This document shows positions 25,180-36,846 of a stretch of 64,000 bases of DNA, piece after piece; positions within the stretch are counted from its first letter, which is position 1; each line of letters starts with the position of its first letter. The stretch is taken from positions 372,001-436,000 of the forward strand of contig JASANG010003338.1 of the NCBI GenBank assembly GCA_030248215.1, in the 5' to 3' direction. A model generated the notes under the pieces. The model saw only the letters and a program-made list of their open reading frames with translations, was not told where the DNA came from and ran no database searches. Made by a program: the position numbers and the translations under genes. This DNA is from Enoplolaimus lenunculus (Eukaryota > Nematoda > Enoplea > Enoplida > Thoracostomopsidae).

Positions 25180-26587
25180 CGTAAAACAAGGCTCTGATTG
25201 TTCTCATTTGAGTTTTTCTGATCGGTTAAAATTGTGGTTAAGATAATGAAATTATAATCAAATCATATCATGGCTTACAATAACCCTGTTTACTCCTTAA
25301 TAGCTATATTGCTATATATAGTGTTTCATGCTCTCATGCTAATTAATTAGTCACAGCTCAACCTATGGTAAGCGTAACCTTCAGCTTGAAAGTAATTTTG
25401 ACTCTCTACTGTAGTGACCTGAATAAAAGAGGGACTTAATATTAATTTGGTCTTTCCTGAGGAAGCATTGTTTCTTGCTACTCGATTATGGAATGCTTTT
25501 CATTTTTCAACCCACCTTCTGTTGAGACCCCGCCTTTGACTTATACGCCATTTTCTGCAACTCAATTTTGTCAATATAGGTTACACTTTGAGCAATCAAA
25601 TTCTGTACTGGACATTCTGTGGTATATTCAATTTTCAGATTCTAATTATAGAAACAGGCTGATATTGATTAAGGCTCAAAATAGAGACGCTTCTCAATGG
25701 CTCTTATTTGGTCACCATAGTAAAATCAAACGTACAGTCAGGTCAACTTGTTGCTAGGGATGTTCGAAAAAGTAAAGTACGGGTATGAGTAGATTTTACA
25801 TGATTTAATAACTTTACAACCTTTGCTAAAACGTTCCTAAAAGGGGCTCAAAATTATGCTACAGGGGACCAAGTACGTAGCCAGCGAGGGCCAGAGACGG
25901 CTCAGCACCCGTGGAAGAATTTTGACCCATGTTTTAACCTTTCTTGTAAAGTCAACGAAACCCTTGTATGCCCCTCCTGAAAAATGTTTTGCCATCGCTA
26001 GCAAGATTACCTGGCTTACTGGCCTGTATGGGGTTGAGTTTATGTGGCAGGTTTTGCGTTTACGTGTCCAGCCAGAGCCGCTTATTACAAGGTTCCATTT
26101 TCAACTGAACCCAAAATATTTTAGAAAGAAAATTTGGTCGTTTTATTTTTCGCATTTTTATACTGAATTCAACTTACTGGTGATATTTTAAAATCAGGTT
26201 CAGGGTAGACATACATCAAAGGAATACGGCCATGACAGTTAGTAAAGTTGATACAGTTGTGCATCCGGCAGTTTTGTTTATTTGATGGACCTAAAATCAA
26301 AAAATATTCTATAAGTTTAAGACCGTAGCCGAAGTGGGACATGTGAGGCGAGGGCTCTGCACCTTGATATATTATGCCCCCCCCCCGAGTTGGTTACATT
26401 TGAGTAGCTTCGTCAAATGGGCAAATTTCTCCTTGTGGACTGTCTAAACATAGACATCGATCCAAACGCAAATAGCTGCAAAAATAATAATAACCACAAA
26501 CAATTTTGAGTATTTGAAACGTTGATGTTAAACAGTTAGTACATTATGTTAATTAGTTTGTCGTAAAAACAATTTGAAAGAAATCTT

Positions 26588-26760
26588 GACCCATGTTACT
26601 TTTAAGGCCGTCCCAGTTTCTGGTGGGTCTGTAAAAAAGTAGGCTTATATTCTAGACTTTGTTTTTTGCTTAGACTTAGGCTTAGGCTTAGGCTTGGGAA
26701 TACGTTTTTGCTTAGGAATACGCATAATCTACTGTTACGGCCCTAAATGTAACATTGGCC
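26588..26760. mobile_element. TTAGGC-type MITE, target duplication GAAATCTT/GAAATCGT
   Basis: The 173-bp element starts GACCCATGTTAC and ends GTAACATTGGCC. The flanking octamers at 26580-26587 and 26761-26768 agree at 7 of 8 positions. The interior has three adjacent TTAGGC units. Confidence 0.83.
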
Positions 26761-28357
26761 GAAATCGTTAATGTTGTATTAAACTGAACCCTGGTCCGTA
26801 GCCAGACGGACGCCAGGAGGAGGGCTAGAAAATTTTTAACCTTGTTTGCATAAATCACCGAAAGCCCTTGTATTCCCCTCTTTAAAAATTCTTTACCCCC
26901 CTCCCTAGCAAGGTGAGCAGGCTCCGGGATTAACTGGGCCCCCTCATCAAGTAAGTACTGAACAGAACGACAAGAAGTTGTTTTATAGTGAAGGCAAAGG
27001 AAACGTTGCTAACATCTAACTTGTGGGCATCTCAATATTTCTTTTTATTATTTATTGCTTTATTTCTTTTTTTCTTATTTTTTTAAATATTTTAATTTCT
27101 GAAAAAGAAAAAATTCAAAGGTAAGTCAGCAAGAACTTCTCCACCCTCCAGAAAAATTTTGGCCTCTTAGTAATGTTTCGGACCCCGCTTGTAAGTCTTG
27201 CGTGAAATACGTACGCAACATTGGCCTCATAAAATTGTCTTGCCCCCGCTTCTTTTGGCAATAAACTGGCCACAAGCCTGGCTAACAAGGTTTTATTTCG
27301 GTTTTTCAATTTTACTGGTAGGGGATGGGCGGAAAAGATCGTAGGAGGAACGGCAACACGTCTCGGTCTCCGAGTTCCGGCGCTGCGTAAACTAGAACCA
27401 GCAGCGGATTTAATAGGATTTATGAATAGAAATGCTGACCTGAAAAACGAAAAAATGTGACTATGGCATGTCTGTTTACACTATTGTGAATCCCTTTACC
27501 AATGTCGGAAGCGGAAAACTCGTATATACAGTGGAGGATCCAGAGATTTCTTAGAGCGGGATCGCACGAGATATTAGTGCAAAAAAACTCGTAAGCGAAG
27601 CGAGCTAAACCAAACGTTATTCTAGTGCTAAACCTTACTGTTGGGATACTACTATATCCGTGACTTCGCTAAGGTGGAAGTTTTTCTGGGGAATCCCGAA
27701 GAAAGCTGAATTTTAGCGGATCGGGTCGTAAACGACCAGTTTATAGATTTTGAGCCAAAGAAGAATGTTTGCCTGGGGAAGCCGAGTATGTGACACCCGG
27801 GTGCAGCATTCCGTAGGCATGAATTCTGGTGGTTTCAAATTTTAGATCTTAGAGTCCGAGGGGCGAGCGCAGGTGGTTCAAAAGGAACGAGTAAATTACA
27901 ATCAAATGTGATGTAATGTTTATAGGCCTGGAACACTCTGCTACGCTATGCTAATTTTGATGGTGTTTTAATCCCCTGGGCCTGCGCATACTTTGAGCGC
28001 CTGTTTCCGATTCGTTTTGGATTTCTCTAACGCTGTTGTCGTCTTTGTTTTATTTGTTTTTGTTGTTGTTGTCGCCTTTGTTTATTTTGTGTTCTTTTTT
28101 GTTGCTTTCGCTTCGAAATGATTCAGTCTAAACTTTCTGACCTCCCTACTGTACCCATCAAAGGCAACATAAAATAGCATTTTACTTATTGGTTGAAATC
28201 GGTTCGATTCAACTACACTTTTCTCGTTCATAAACGATTTATGCCTGGCATGTGATCGGTAAAGATGATGTGACGCTAATACCGGTACCATGTAATTGTT
28301 GTACGCTTTGCCATGTAGCATTGTTCCTGAAAAAAATATTGCAAAGTTTAAATTTCA

Positions 28358-28430
28358 ACCTGGGATTGCGAACCATCAGTCTTTAATAGTTGGGAATCGT
28401 TCGCCATGACCACTCGACCATGAGAGCTTT
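28358..28430 (-). repeat. tRNA-like remnant
   Basis: On the minus strand the segment contains TGGTCGAGTGGT, an A-box-like sequence, and GGTTCGCAATCCC, a B-box-like sequence with one extra base. The acceptor stem is not convincing. It is probably a decayed tRNA or SINE head. Confidence 0.35.
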
Positions 28431-29356
28431 ATATGCTAAAAATTTCTTAAACATGAATGCCTTGTGTATTCATTGCGCGTACACAGTTTGCAATTCACTT
28501 CCGCATTTTAACTGCGGTTTGAATTTAGAAACGTTTCAATGCGCTTTAAATTTGACTGTTTTATAAGCTATTGCTGCGATATTTGGCTATATCTATTAAC
28601 TCGTAAGTGAAAATTTAAAATTTAATAAATTTCTAACGCCAGCTGAAGAAAACTTTACCCATCAACTTTTTATAGCTGTTCGTTCGTTGCCATACTACCA
28701 ATGATGCAATCAGTAGCGTAGCCAGTAACGTGTAACGAGCAACTGTTTTCATTATTAAAAATTATAACTTTATTACCGTTACATACTTTTACCATGTATA
28801 ACTTGACTAAAAATACAGATATATACCATGCCCCTTTCTGTCCACTAAAAATTGGTTATATAGGCATTCACATTTTGATAATCAGCGCAATAATTCGCGT
28901 TCACGTATTAACAACTGAGAGTATTTACTAAAGGTTCACCACAAAAAATTATAATCAAAACTTTGAAATTAACCCAAATTTTATCGGAATTTTAGCCGAA
29001 ATCGGAATTCCGTTGAAACCCTGGTGATCCGATATTTCAGTTTTTTGTTCAAGTTTGACTATCTTCGAGGAAATTGACTTGCATAGCCATACATTTGCAA
29101 CTATAAATTGAACAAGGTTTATATGGGATGAAGGATTATAGAGGCGCAACTTGACTGGCTAATCAAAACAACAGAAATAAATACAGTACTATCCACATAA
29201 AGTATTCCATTAAATATTACAACGCACTCTCACACAACTTATTTGTGTGCTGTATAAACCATGTTAAAATTATATTGTGCAAATGTGGTGAAGCCAAATA
29301 ATTCTTGTACAAGTCTTTTCCTCCAACGCGATCAACCCCAAACAACCAATCAGACA

Positions 29357-30070
29357 GTATGCATTCCAGCAGCATTTGGTCTATACAGTCCTCCCACAGT
29401 ATGCATTCCAGCAGCGTTTGGTCTATACAATCCTCCCACAGTATGCATTCCGGCAGCATTTGGTCTGTACAATCCTCCAAGCCTCCTTTAAGCCAAACTT
29501 CTATTTTGAAATCTTCCTTGTCCACACAGTATGCATTCCAGCAACTTTTGGTTCCTCCCACAGTATGCATTCCGGCAGCATTTGGTCTGTACAATCCTCC
29601 AAGCCTCCTTTAAGCCAAACTTCTATTTTGAAATCTTCCTTGTCCACACAGTATGCATTCCAGCAACTTTTGGTTCCTCCCACAGTATGCATTCCGGCAG
29701 CATTTGGTCTGTACAATCCTCCAAGCCTCCTTTAAGCCAAACTTCTATTTTGAAATCTTCCTTGTCCACACAGTATGCATTCCAGCAACTTTTGGTTCCT
29801 CCCACAGTATGCATTCCGGCAGCATTTGGTCTGTACAATCCTCCAAGCCTCCTTTAAGCCAAACTTCTATTTTGAAATCTTCCTTGTCCACACAGTATGC
29901 ATTCCAGCAGCTTTTGGTTCCTCCCACAGTATGCATTCCGGCAGCATTTGGTCTGTACAATCCTCCAAGCCTCCTTCAAGCCAAACTTCAATTTTGAAAT
30001 CTTCCTTGTCTACACAGTATGCATTCCAGCAGCTTTTGGTCTGTACAATCCTCCAAGCCTTAAATCTAAA
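29357..30070. repeat. 122-bp tandem repeat array with 42-bp subunits
   Basis: The motif CAGTATGCATTCC recurs throughout. From about 29525 the period is 122 bp, with starts near 29525, 29647, 29769, 29891 and 30013 and nearly identical copies. To the left (29357-29480) are shorter units of about 42 bp that share the GCATTTGGTCTGTACAATCC part. The array stays open in several frames on both strands because the unit lacks stops in those frames, which gives a series of identical short ORFs. I see no reason to call these genes. Confidence 0.92.
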
Positions 30071-31109
30071 CTTCAATTTTGAAATCTTCCTAGCCCGCAG
30101 TTGACACGCTCGCAGCCCGCGTACCTTACTACGAGGAGACAAAATACAAGCCCAAACTACCAATGACATAGTATGCATTTCAGCAGCATTTGGTCTGCCC
30201 TCCAATTAAAAGCAGTTTGCATTCCCGTAGTTGCTTGGGCTGCCCCGGACAACTATTGCCGTTTGGGAAGTGCGCCAGCTGTCAACTGGAGCAAGTATCT
30301 GCTGCGATATATACTGTAAAACATGACCCTGAAAGCTTTCTTAAATCTAAACTTCAACGTTGAAATTTTCCTAGCCCCACTGTTGACAAGTCCGTAGCTC
30401 GCGTAGCTTACTAGGAGGAGACAAAATACTTAATGCGGTTGCTACGCTTAGCTTAAAACCACTCAGAAGAAGGGCTAAAAGTTTTCTGGGGGTGGGGGGG
30501 CAAAATGACAAAACAACTGTAGATCGAAAAAATACAGCAGATTAAATTCTACCGAAAACTATTCGATAAACAAAAAACGGCCACAAGTACGGGTAAAGCA
30601 CATACGGATAGTGAGTGAAAATTACATATCGTATTTATTTCTACCATGAATTCCTATAATACGCTCAGTTATATATTGAGTTTGGTTCAATTGTTCGAAA
30701 CAAATCGCTACCGTGTTATACATGTATACCAGAAATGCTTGAGTTGAGTTGGATTGAATGTCAAAAAACAATTGTTTAACAAAATACTAATGTTTTCAAC
30801 TTCAACAAAGCATCGAAACACTGAACTGTGGAAGTTTCATCTCTTCAGTATACAACCATTTAACAAATATCCTTTGATCCTCTGAGCTTTTTCGTTTACC
30901 TTGGAGCTCTCATGAGGTCCATCAGATCCCGGTCAAAATTTTTGGGTTCTATTTAATATGTATTACTCTGATTATCAGTATGGCATTATGTTTCTCGATA
31001 TAATCGTTCGAAATATAAGACCAAAGAGTTTTCACATTAATGTTCAATTTAGCAGGGTGTTATTGAATATTCATTTGCGTTTGCGGTTCGGCGTGCGTTT
31101 TCTTATAGA

Positions 31110-31425
31110 ATTAGTGGAAATTCCGTTATTTTTACGCTCAAAATTAGTTATAAACAACATATATGTCTGGTAATTTTTCATTCGAGATATGCTATAATTG
31201 TTTGAAATGAAATAAAAAAATACCGAAACTCATCCAAAAAATCATAAAAATTCGGTGTATCTGCCACTTTTTCTTTACATTTTTAGAAAGCCCGGTGAAT
31301 GTTTGCAGTACTCAATTCTGTTGGCAGTATAAAACATCTTTAAAACATCTTTAAAACTTTTATACTTTACTGGCCGTTTCCGGTTACCGTTATTTTGATT
31401 ACTATTCGTTTCCGTTATTTTTGAG
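31110..31425. mobile_element. Partial MITE of the CAGGGTGTAACGG family
   Basis: TTACGCTCAAAATTAGTTAT, a TTTTTCATT block, CCACTTTTTCTTTAC and GAAAGCCCGGTGAA match the complete copy at 54636-55027 in order. Terminal sequences are diverged. Confidence 0.6.
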
Positions 31426-32852
31426 ACGGCCTAAAGACCTTTTTTAAAATAAGTCAAATTGTCGGGGTATTGATTTTCCAATTGATTTTTCTCGAATATT
31501 TGGTCGAGAAGTAAGTTCAAATTTCTTTTGCTTTGCTATCTTTGGATGCACATTCTCTTGCAAACCACAGTGAACAAAGTGGAGCGTAGGTTTTCGTTTT
31601 ACACAAAATTCCCCCACCCCCCGTTTTTCAGGCAAGAATCTCCCCCCGGATATCGCAATTTCTATTTTTGACTTTCATTTGTTATCGCGGCAGCTTCATT
31701 TGCGTAAGTATTATACGTGTTACATACGTAACACGTTTACAAATCCATGTATATCGTGTGAAATGCATAGAAACCTGGTTATACACGTTGCCCATGAAAG
31801 TTTTAAAAACCTTAAACAGAGGTGTAATGACGTTGGATGGCAGCTTGATTACAAGTGGACATCGTGTGGGCTATTGGGCAGCGGTTCAACTCCAGTTGGG
31901 GCAATAGTTATTTAACATGTTGTTTTAACTTCACTGATTTCTTTTCAATAATACATTGTGTTTGCCATTTTTACGAAATTTTCAAAAAAGGAGCTGAAAA
32001 TTTATATAAATACTGTGACTTTGGTCCTTTGCCGCGTTTCAACTAACTTTCAAGCTAGAATTTGAATTTGGGACTACGGGACGAACGGATAGTGTTTGCT
32101 ATAATAGTTTGGTGCTCAAGTTCAAGTATCTACCGCGTCTTTTGCTGGTTTTGTACTACGTATACGCGGAACAGTTGAGTTAACTTCACACTGTTTGTTA
32201 ATGCTGGGTTGCTAAACATTTTTAGAAAGTCGGGTTAACGTGAGTTTTCTTAAAACTGCATTCGTAGTACAATGATATTATTTCGTTATTTCCGAATTTC
32301 GTTCAAGCTTCGAACGAGACAGAATAAATAAAGTTAATGCTTAAATCAAAATTATCAGCTCTATCCTATTTGGCAAATATTATAACCGCTTTCGGTCTCT
32401 CTGACTCTCTCTCAGGGACTGTTTGTTACTAACTGTTTACACCCTGCAATTCAGCATTGTCGCGTATTAATGTTTACACCAGCCAAGCAGTATATACTAG
32501 TGTTTTAGACTTCTTGGCGTGTACATGTATATATAAATGCTTAGAAACCGTTTGTAAAACCTTTGGTATGGTACAAATATGCCGCATTGATGGGTATTTT
32601 TACAAACCGGATGAGCGATTTTATATTCCAACTATCAATTCGCTTTTTATAAAATTTATTTTTGAAATTTTAAGGCACATCAGCAACACTGTCAAACATT
32701 TTTGATCTTGAAAAAATGGCATTTTAAGCACAATTCTGTATATTGTTCAGTACAAAGACACTTTTGCGACGGCCTGTCATATTATTTACTTTAGCCTTCT
32801 GATAATAAGTCAAAAGCATAGCAGGAAAGTAGTTTAAATAAAAATCTCAGCG

Positions 32853-35800
32853 TCAACAGCTGGTTATTCGAACATTAAACGAATTTTCATCCATAATGTA
32901 TCGAGCCATATCACCGCAGTTTGATGCAATTATTTGTAACGCTTCGCATTCACGCTGACGTCGATCGGCTGGTTCAGTTGAACTTTGAATGGAACTTTTA
33001 ACCAGGTAAAGACATAGCTAAAACAATATACTGAGAAGCGTTAAAGTACAGGAACACTGTAAATTTCAATGAGTTGATTAATCAACTCAGAAAGAAGAAC
33101 AAATCGCTCGTTCCTGAATCTTTCTGAGTTAATAACGTGAAACATCAACGCGCTCTGAGCTGATTCAATTCAGGCTGAGTTAATGATTAATTAACTCAGA
33201 ATGAGGAGTTAAATCAATTTAGAACTGTGAGTTGTGAAAGACCTAATTCAGAGCTCAGATTTTTGAGTGGATTCAATTCATTCTGAGTAAAAATCAACTC
33301 ACTGGAATTTACAGTGAAGGTCAGCATTTTTATCCATGGTGAAACAGTCGTACCGTGGGTCGCAAAACAAAATAAGCCACGTAATCCGCGCATTAGCGGA
33401 TTCGGAGTATTCTTATGAGGGGTGGCTGGCAGTATATATATTGAACGGAAACTCGCGAGCGAAGCAAGCAACGCTATTTTAGTAATAATTTACTAATACA
33501 AAATTTTGGTTTTGTGTCGGTTTCGTTGTGAAGTTCGTTCACTTGTTTCCTTTAAATACGCGACAGTTTTAACGTTTTTACAGCCTAAACGTATAAACCA
33601 TAATCAAGCAAGAACTGAGCAAAAAAACTTTGCCAACGAAGAGAGCGAGATTCCAGACGTAGTTTTTGACACATGACTGAAATTCCGATACAAGATTTTA
33701 GTTTTGTTTGGCTTGGTTTTGAAAGTATGTAAAAATTTCGGTCGATGTCAACGGTTGATCAATCCATAGTTCTCTTAGATCCAATCCAAACTAAATATTT
33801 GTGGTATAAACAGTTGATACTAAAATGGCAAGCGAAGCTTTTAAGAGTAGAGGGTGACACTAGATCTAAACAAAGTTTTGCATGAACAGCATAAAAACTA
33901 AAAATTTCTAAGGTCAGTAGGACGTTGCAAGTTTTTTACAGAAATCTTTGTGGACAGGTGCGTGGCAGACTCAAGCCCAAGCAACTGTACATTGATCTCA
34001 ACAGCACCGACGAAGTGGAAAGATTAAAATTGCTTAGTTCGCCTCTCAAACTAACCTGATACTGAACTCTTTCATCGAAATCTTTGAGTTCAACGCAACC
34101 ACTAAACGGACCGACGGGATTGCGAATAATTTCACAAGTTGCGTTCAATTCGTTTTCACTGAAACTCCCAGATTCGGTCGGGACAAAATCCATTTGAGTC
34201 GCTATTTTGTTAGTTGAAATATTTCGTTTCTGAGGTTGTTCGGTAAGTTTACTGATATCAAATCCGAGTAAAGGATTAAATATTGAAAAACGTGGAGGGA
34301 GGCGCGCTGCTTCAACGTCTGCGTTGGAACCACTCTCGTCGAATTTATCTTCATTTTGAGTTCTAACAAGGCTAGGCTGTTTTCGTCGAAACACAGGGCT
34401 ATGGGTCTTGACGGCGGGGGGCTTGCTGCTGCCTGCCGAGACCTCGTGGTTCGCTAGCTTTGGTCGAGAGTTGGAAAACATATCGCCGAGAAAATGAAGC
34501 AATGATGACAGCGATCCTGCTTGATCGGTCGAATCTGGTTTGAAATTAGCTACGTTTTCAGTAAGGAAACTAGATCTTCGTGTGCTATGTTGAGGGAACC
34601 ATGTTTTCAGCGTGTCAGACCAACCGTTATCTCGTAGCCAATTATAAAATTCAATGTTCGCGTTTGGAAATAGCTGAGTTCGATTTGAACTTGGTCCAAA
34701 TCGAAAAGGTTTGCCGAATGAATTCAAATCAGACCCATCCGAGGGATCAGGTGGTAAGGAATGTCTGCAAAATAAATCATTTTTGTTGAAAAGTGTACGA
34801 TTCGAGATTTTTAACCAAAGCCCTTCGCAATTAACTGTATTCATTTCAGCAATTCGACAGATGGGGCCTATGTTATTAAAAATAAAAGCGTTTTTTAGAA
34901 TGGCACTACATATTTGTTATGAGGCGTCGCAAATCAAAAAGTTTTTGTTTACAAATTGTTCAGCGGCACCATTCGCGGACGGCATTAAAACACATTAAGC
35001 CTTAGAAGTTCCAAAGTGTAATCTATAGTGTTGTCAAAGATGCATGCATCTTCACTTAAAATAGCAGAGACTAAAATGTGCAACTCAAAACAAAACCACA
35101 AATGAAAACTATTTTTATACACAAAACATTTCAATGAGTATAAAATGAGTAAAAATAGCAAACGCATACCTTACTCTCGTAAACCCGCGTTCATTTCGGC
35201 GATCTTGAGTGGCATAAGATGCCCAGTTTTGAAGTGACCAATCAACCCACGACGTTAGTACCCTCGTTTTTCGTCTATCAGTGCCTGGCTCTCGTGACCC
35301 GCTGGACCAACTTTGCGATGACCAAGTGAGCCACGTAATTCGTCCTTGACCTTTTCCTGATGGACCGCCCTGGACACTAGACCAACTTTGGCTCGACCAA
35401 TCTAGCCACGATTGAGGCGATATGCCTGGTGGTTTGCTGTTACCAGGTTGAGGGTAGAAGATTTGAGTTGATTTTTGGGATTGAGGCCTTACAATGATAT
35501 TGTTTTAATATACATCGATTAGGTGTATTTTAAGAAGTAAATTTAATTAAAGTTGTGGAAAAAAGACTGATGTATGGTGTTTCTTGAATTCCACCGTATC
35601 ACCAATGAAAATTATTTATTCTCAAATTTACAAATGCTTAAAATTTGAAGCCGAGAAGAGCATAGTTTTAAAACGAACAAAACTGAAAATAGACATTGGC
35701 TAGGTTTCTGAAATCTTACTTAAGTATTTACTTAAACTATGCATTAGTAATACTTAAGTCAATGACTTAAGTAAATAATAACTTTTCGAACAAAACAGGT

Positions 35801-36777
35801 AAACGCCAAACGTGAGCCAATGTCATTACAAAAAAGTAACAGTTTTGCTATATATTAAGGAGGCATCACGAGTTTACAATTTCAGCTACACCAATGTTAG
35901 CATACTTGAACGGTTAATTTGTAATCTATCAGATTTAGCCAGCTACTTATCTTACTTCAGTATTTACTTAACTTAAGTAAGCTTTTAAAAACGGCAAAAT
36001 GGCTAAGTAATTTACTTAGCACGTACTTAAGTATCAAATGATAGATAGGGTTTCAGAAACCCAGCCAATATTTGCGACTCTGTTTTTGCATGTGGCGATT
36101 TGATTTTTAAAATAATAAACCTAAGTCTAAAACTGAAGTTGTGAACCAGTTTCTACTTGAAATATCGCTTAATTGCGAAGCGAAAACCCTCAGAGACGTT
36201 TGTTAATTTAAAACTTGTTCAAATGCTGTTTTCTTAGCTTAAACGCAACTTGTTAGTAATTTGATGTCTACCAAGATCGGAGTGAGTAGAGAGCGGGCTG
36301 ACTCTTAACCTTTCGGGTTTTATGCTCTTGCCCATTCCACAACATTTTGGAATTCGACGTGACTTTAAAATTTAAACTAAAAATTTATAAACATTACCCA
36401 GCCGGCACAACTCTATACTGACGAACATCTTGAGGACTTGCAATTAACACACGCTGGTATCTGCTATTCAAATTTCGATAAGCTGATTTAGAACATAAAC
36501 CGCAAATTTCTTGAACCCTAAAAAATTCACATGCGTTTTAGTTCAATGATTAACAACGGCCCATGTACAGAACAGGGCCTGATCAGTAATATAAGCATAT
36601 TCCTAAGCCTAAGCCTAAGCCTTAGCCTAAGCAAAAAATAGTGTAAAGCTTAAATTGTTAGCCTCTGCGGAAAACGATCCAGCCCTGTTCTATACATGGG
36701 TCTTAACAACGAACTAATATATGAAACACAAAACCAATAGATATCTTTGGGACGGCTTTTTTTATTTAAGATTACTT

Positions 36778-36846
<69 letters not shown>

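Larger units (their letters stand above)
24490..32852. other. Region between EXT1 exons and the VWD gene, no gene recognised
   Basis: The first EXT1 exon with the membrane anchor should lie here, but no segment resembling the conserved cysteine-rich start of EXT1 was found. The region holds a 548-bp MITE (24632-25179), a TTAGGC MITE (26588-26760), a GTAGCCAG-type repeat present near both 25870 and 26800, a tRNA-like remnant (28358-28430), the 122-bp tandem array (29357-30070) and a partial MITE (31110-31425). Open frames here are short and unsupported. Confidence 0.55.

Noticed and set aside
25488-25757. 89-codon plus-strand frame as a transposase fragment
   Set aside because: No diagnostic motif could be identified and the flanks only weakly resemble element ends.
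29357-30070. CRISPR array
   Set aside because: The regularly spaced repeats form a simple tandem array without unique spacers, in an animal genome.
29217-30205. Series of identical ORFs of 71-125 codons on both strands
   Set aside because: They arise from the 122-bp tandem repeat and follow its period; no start context, domain or splice pattern supports coding.
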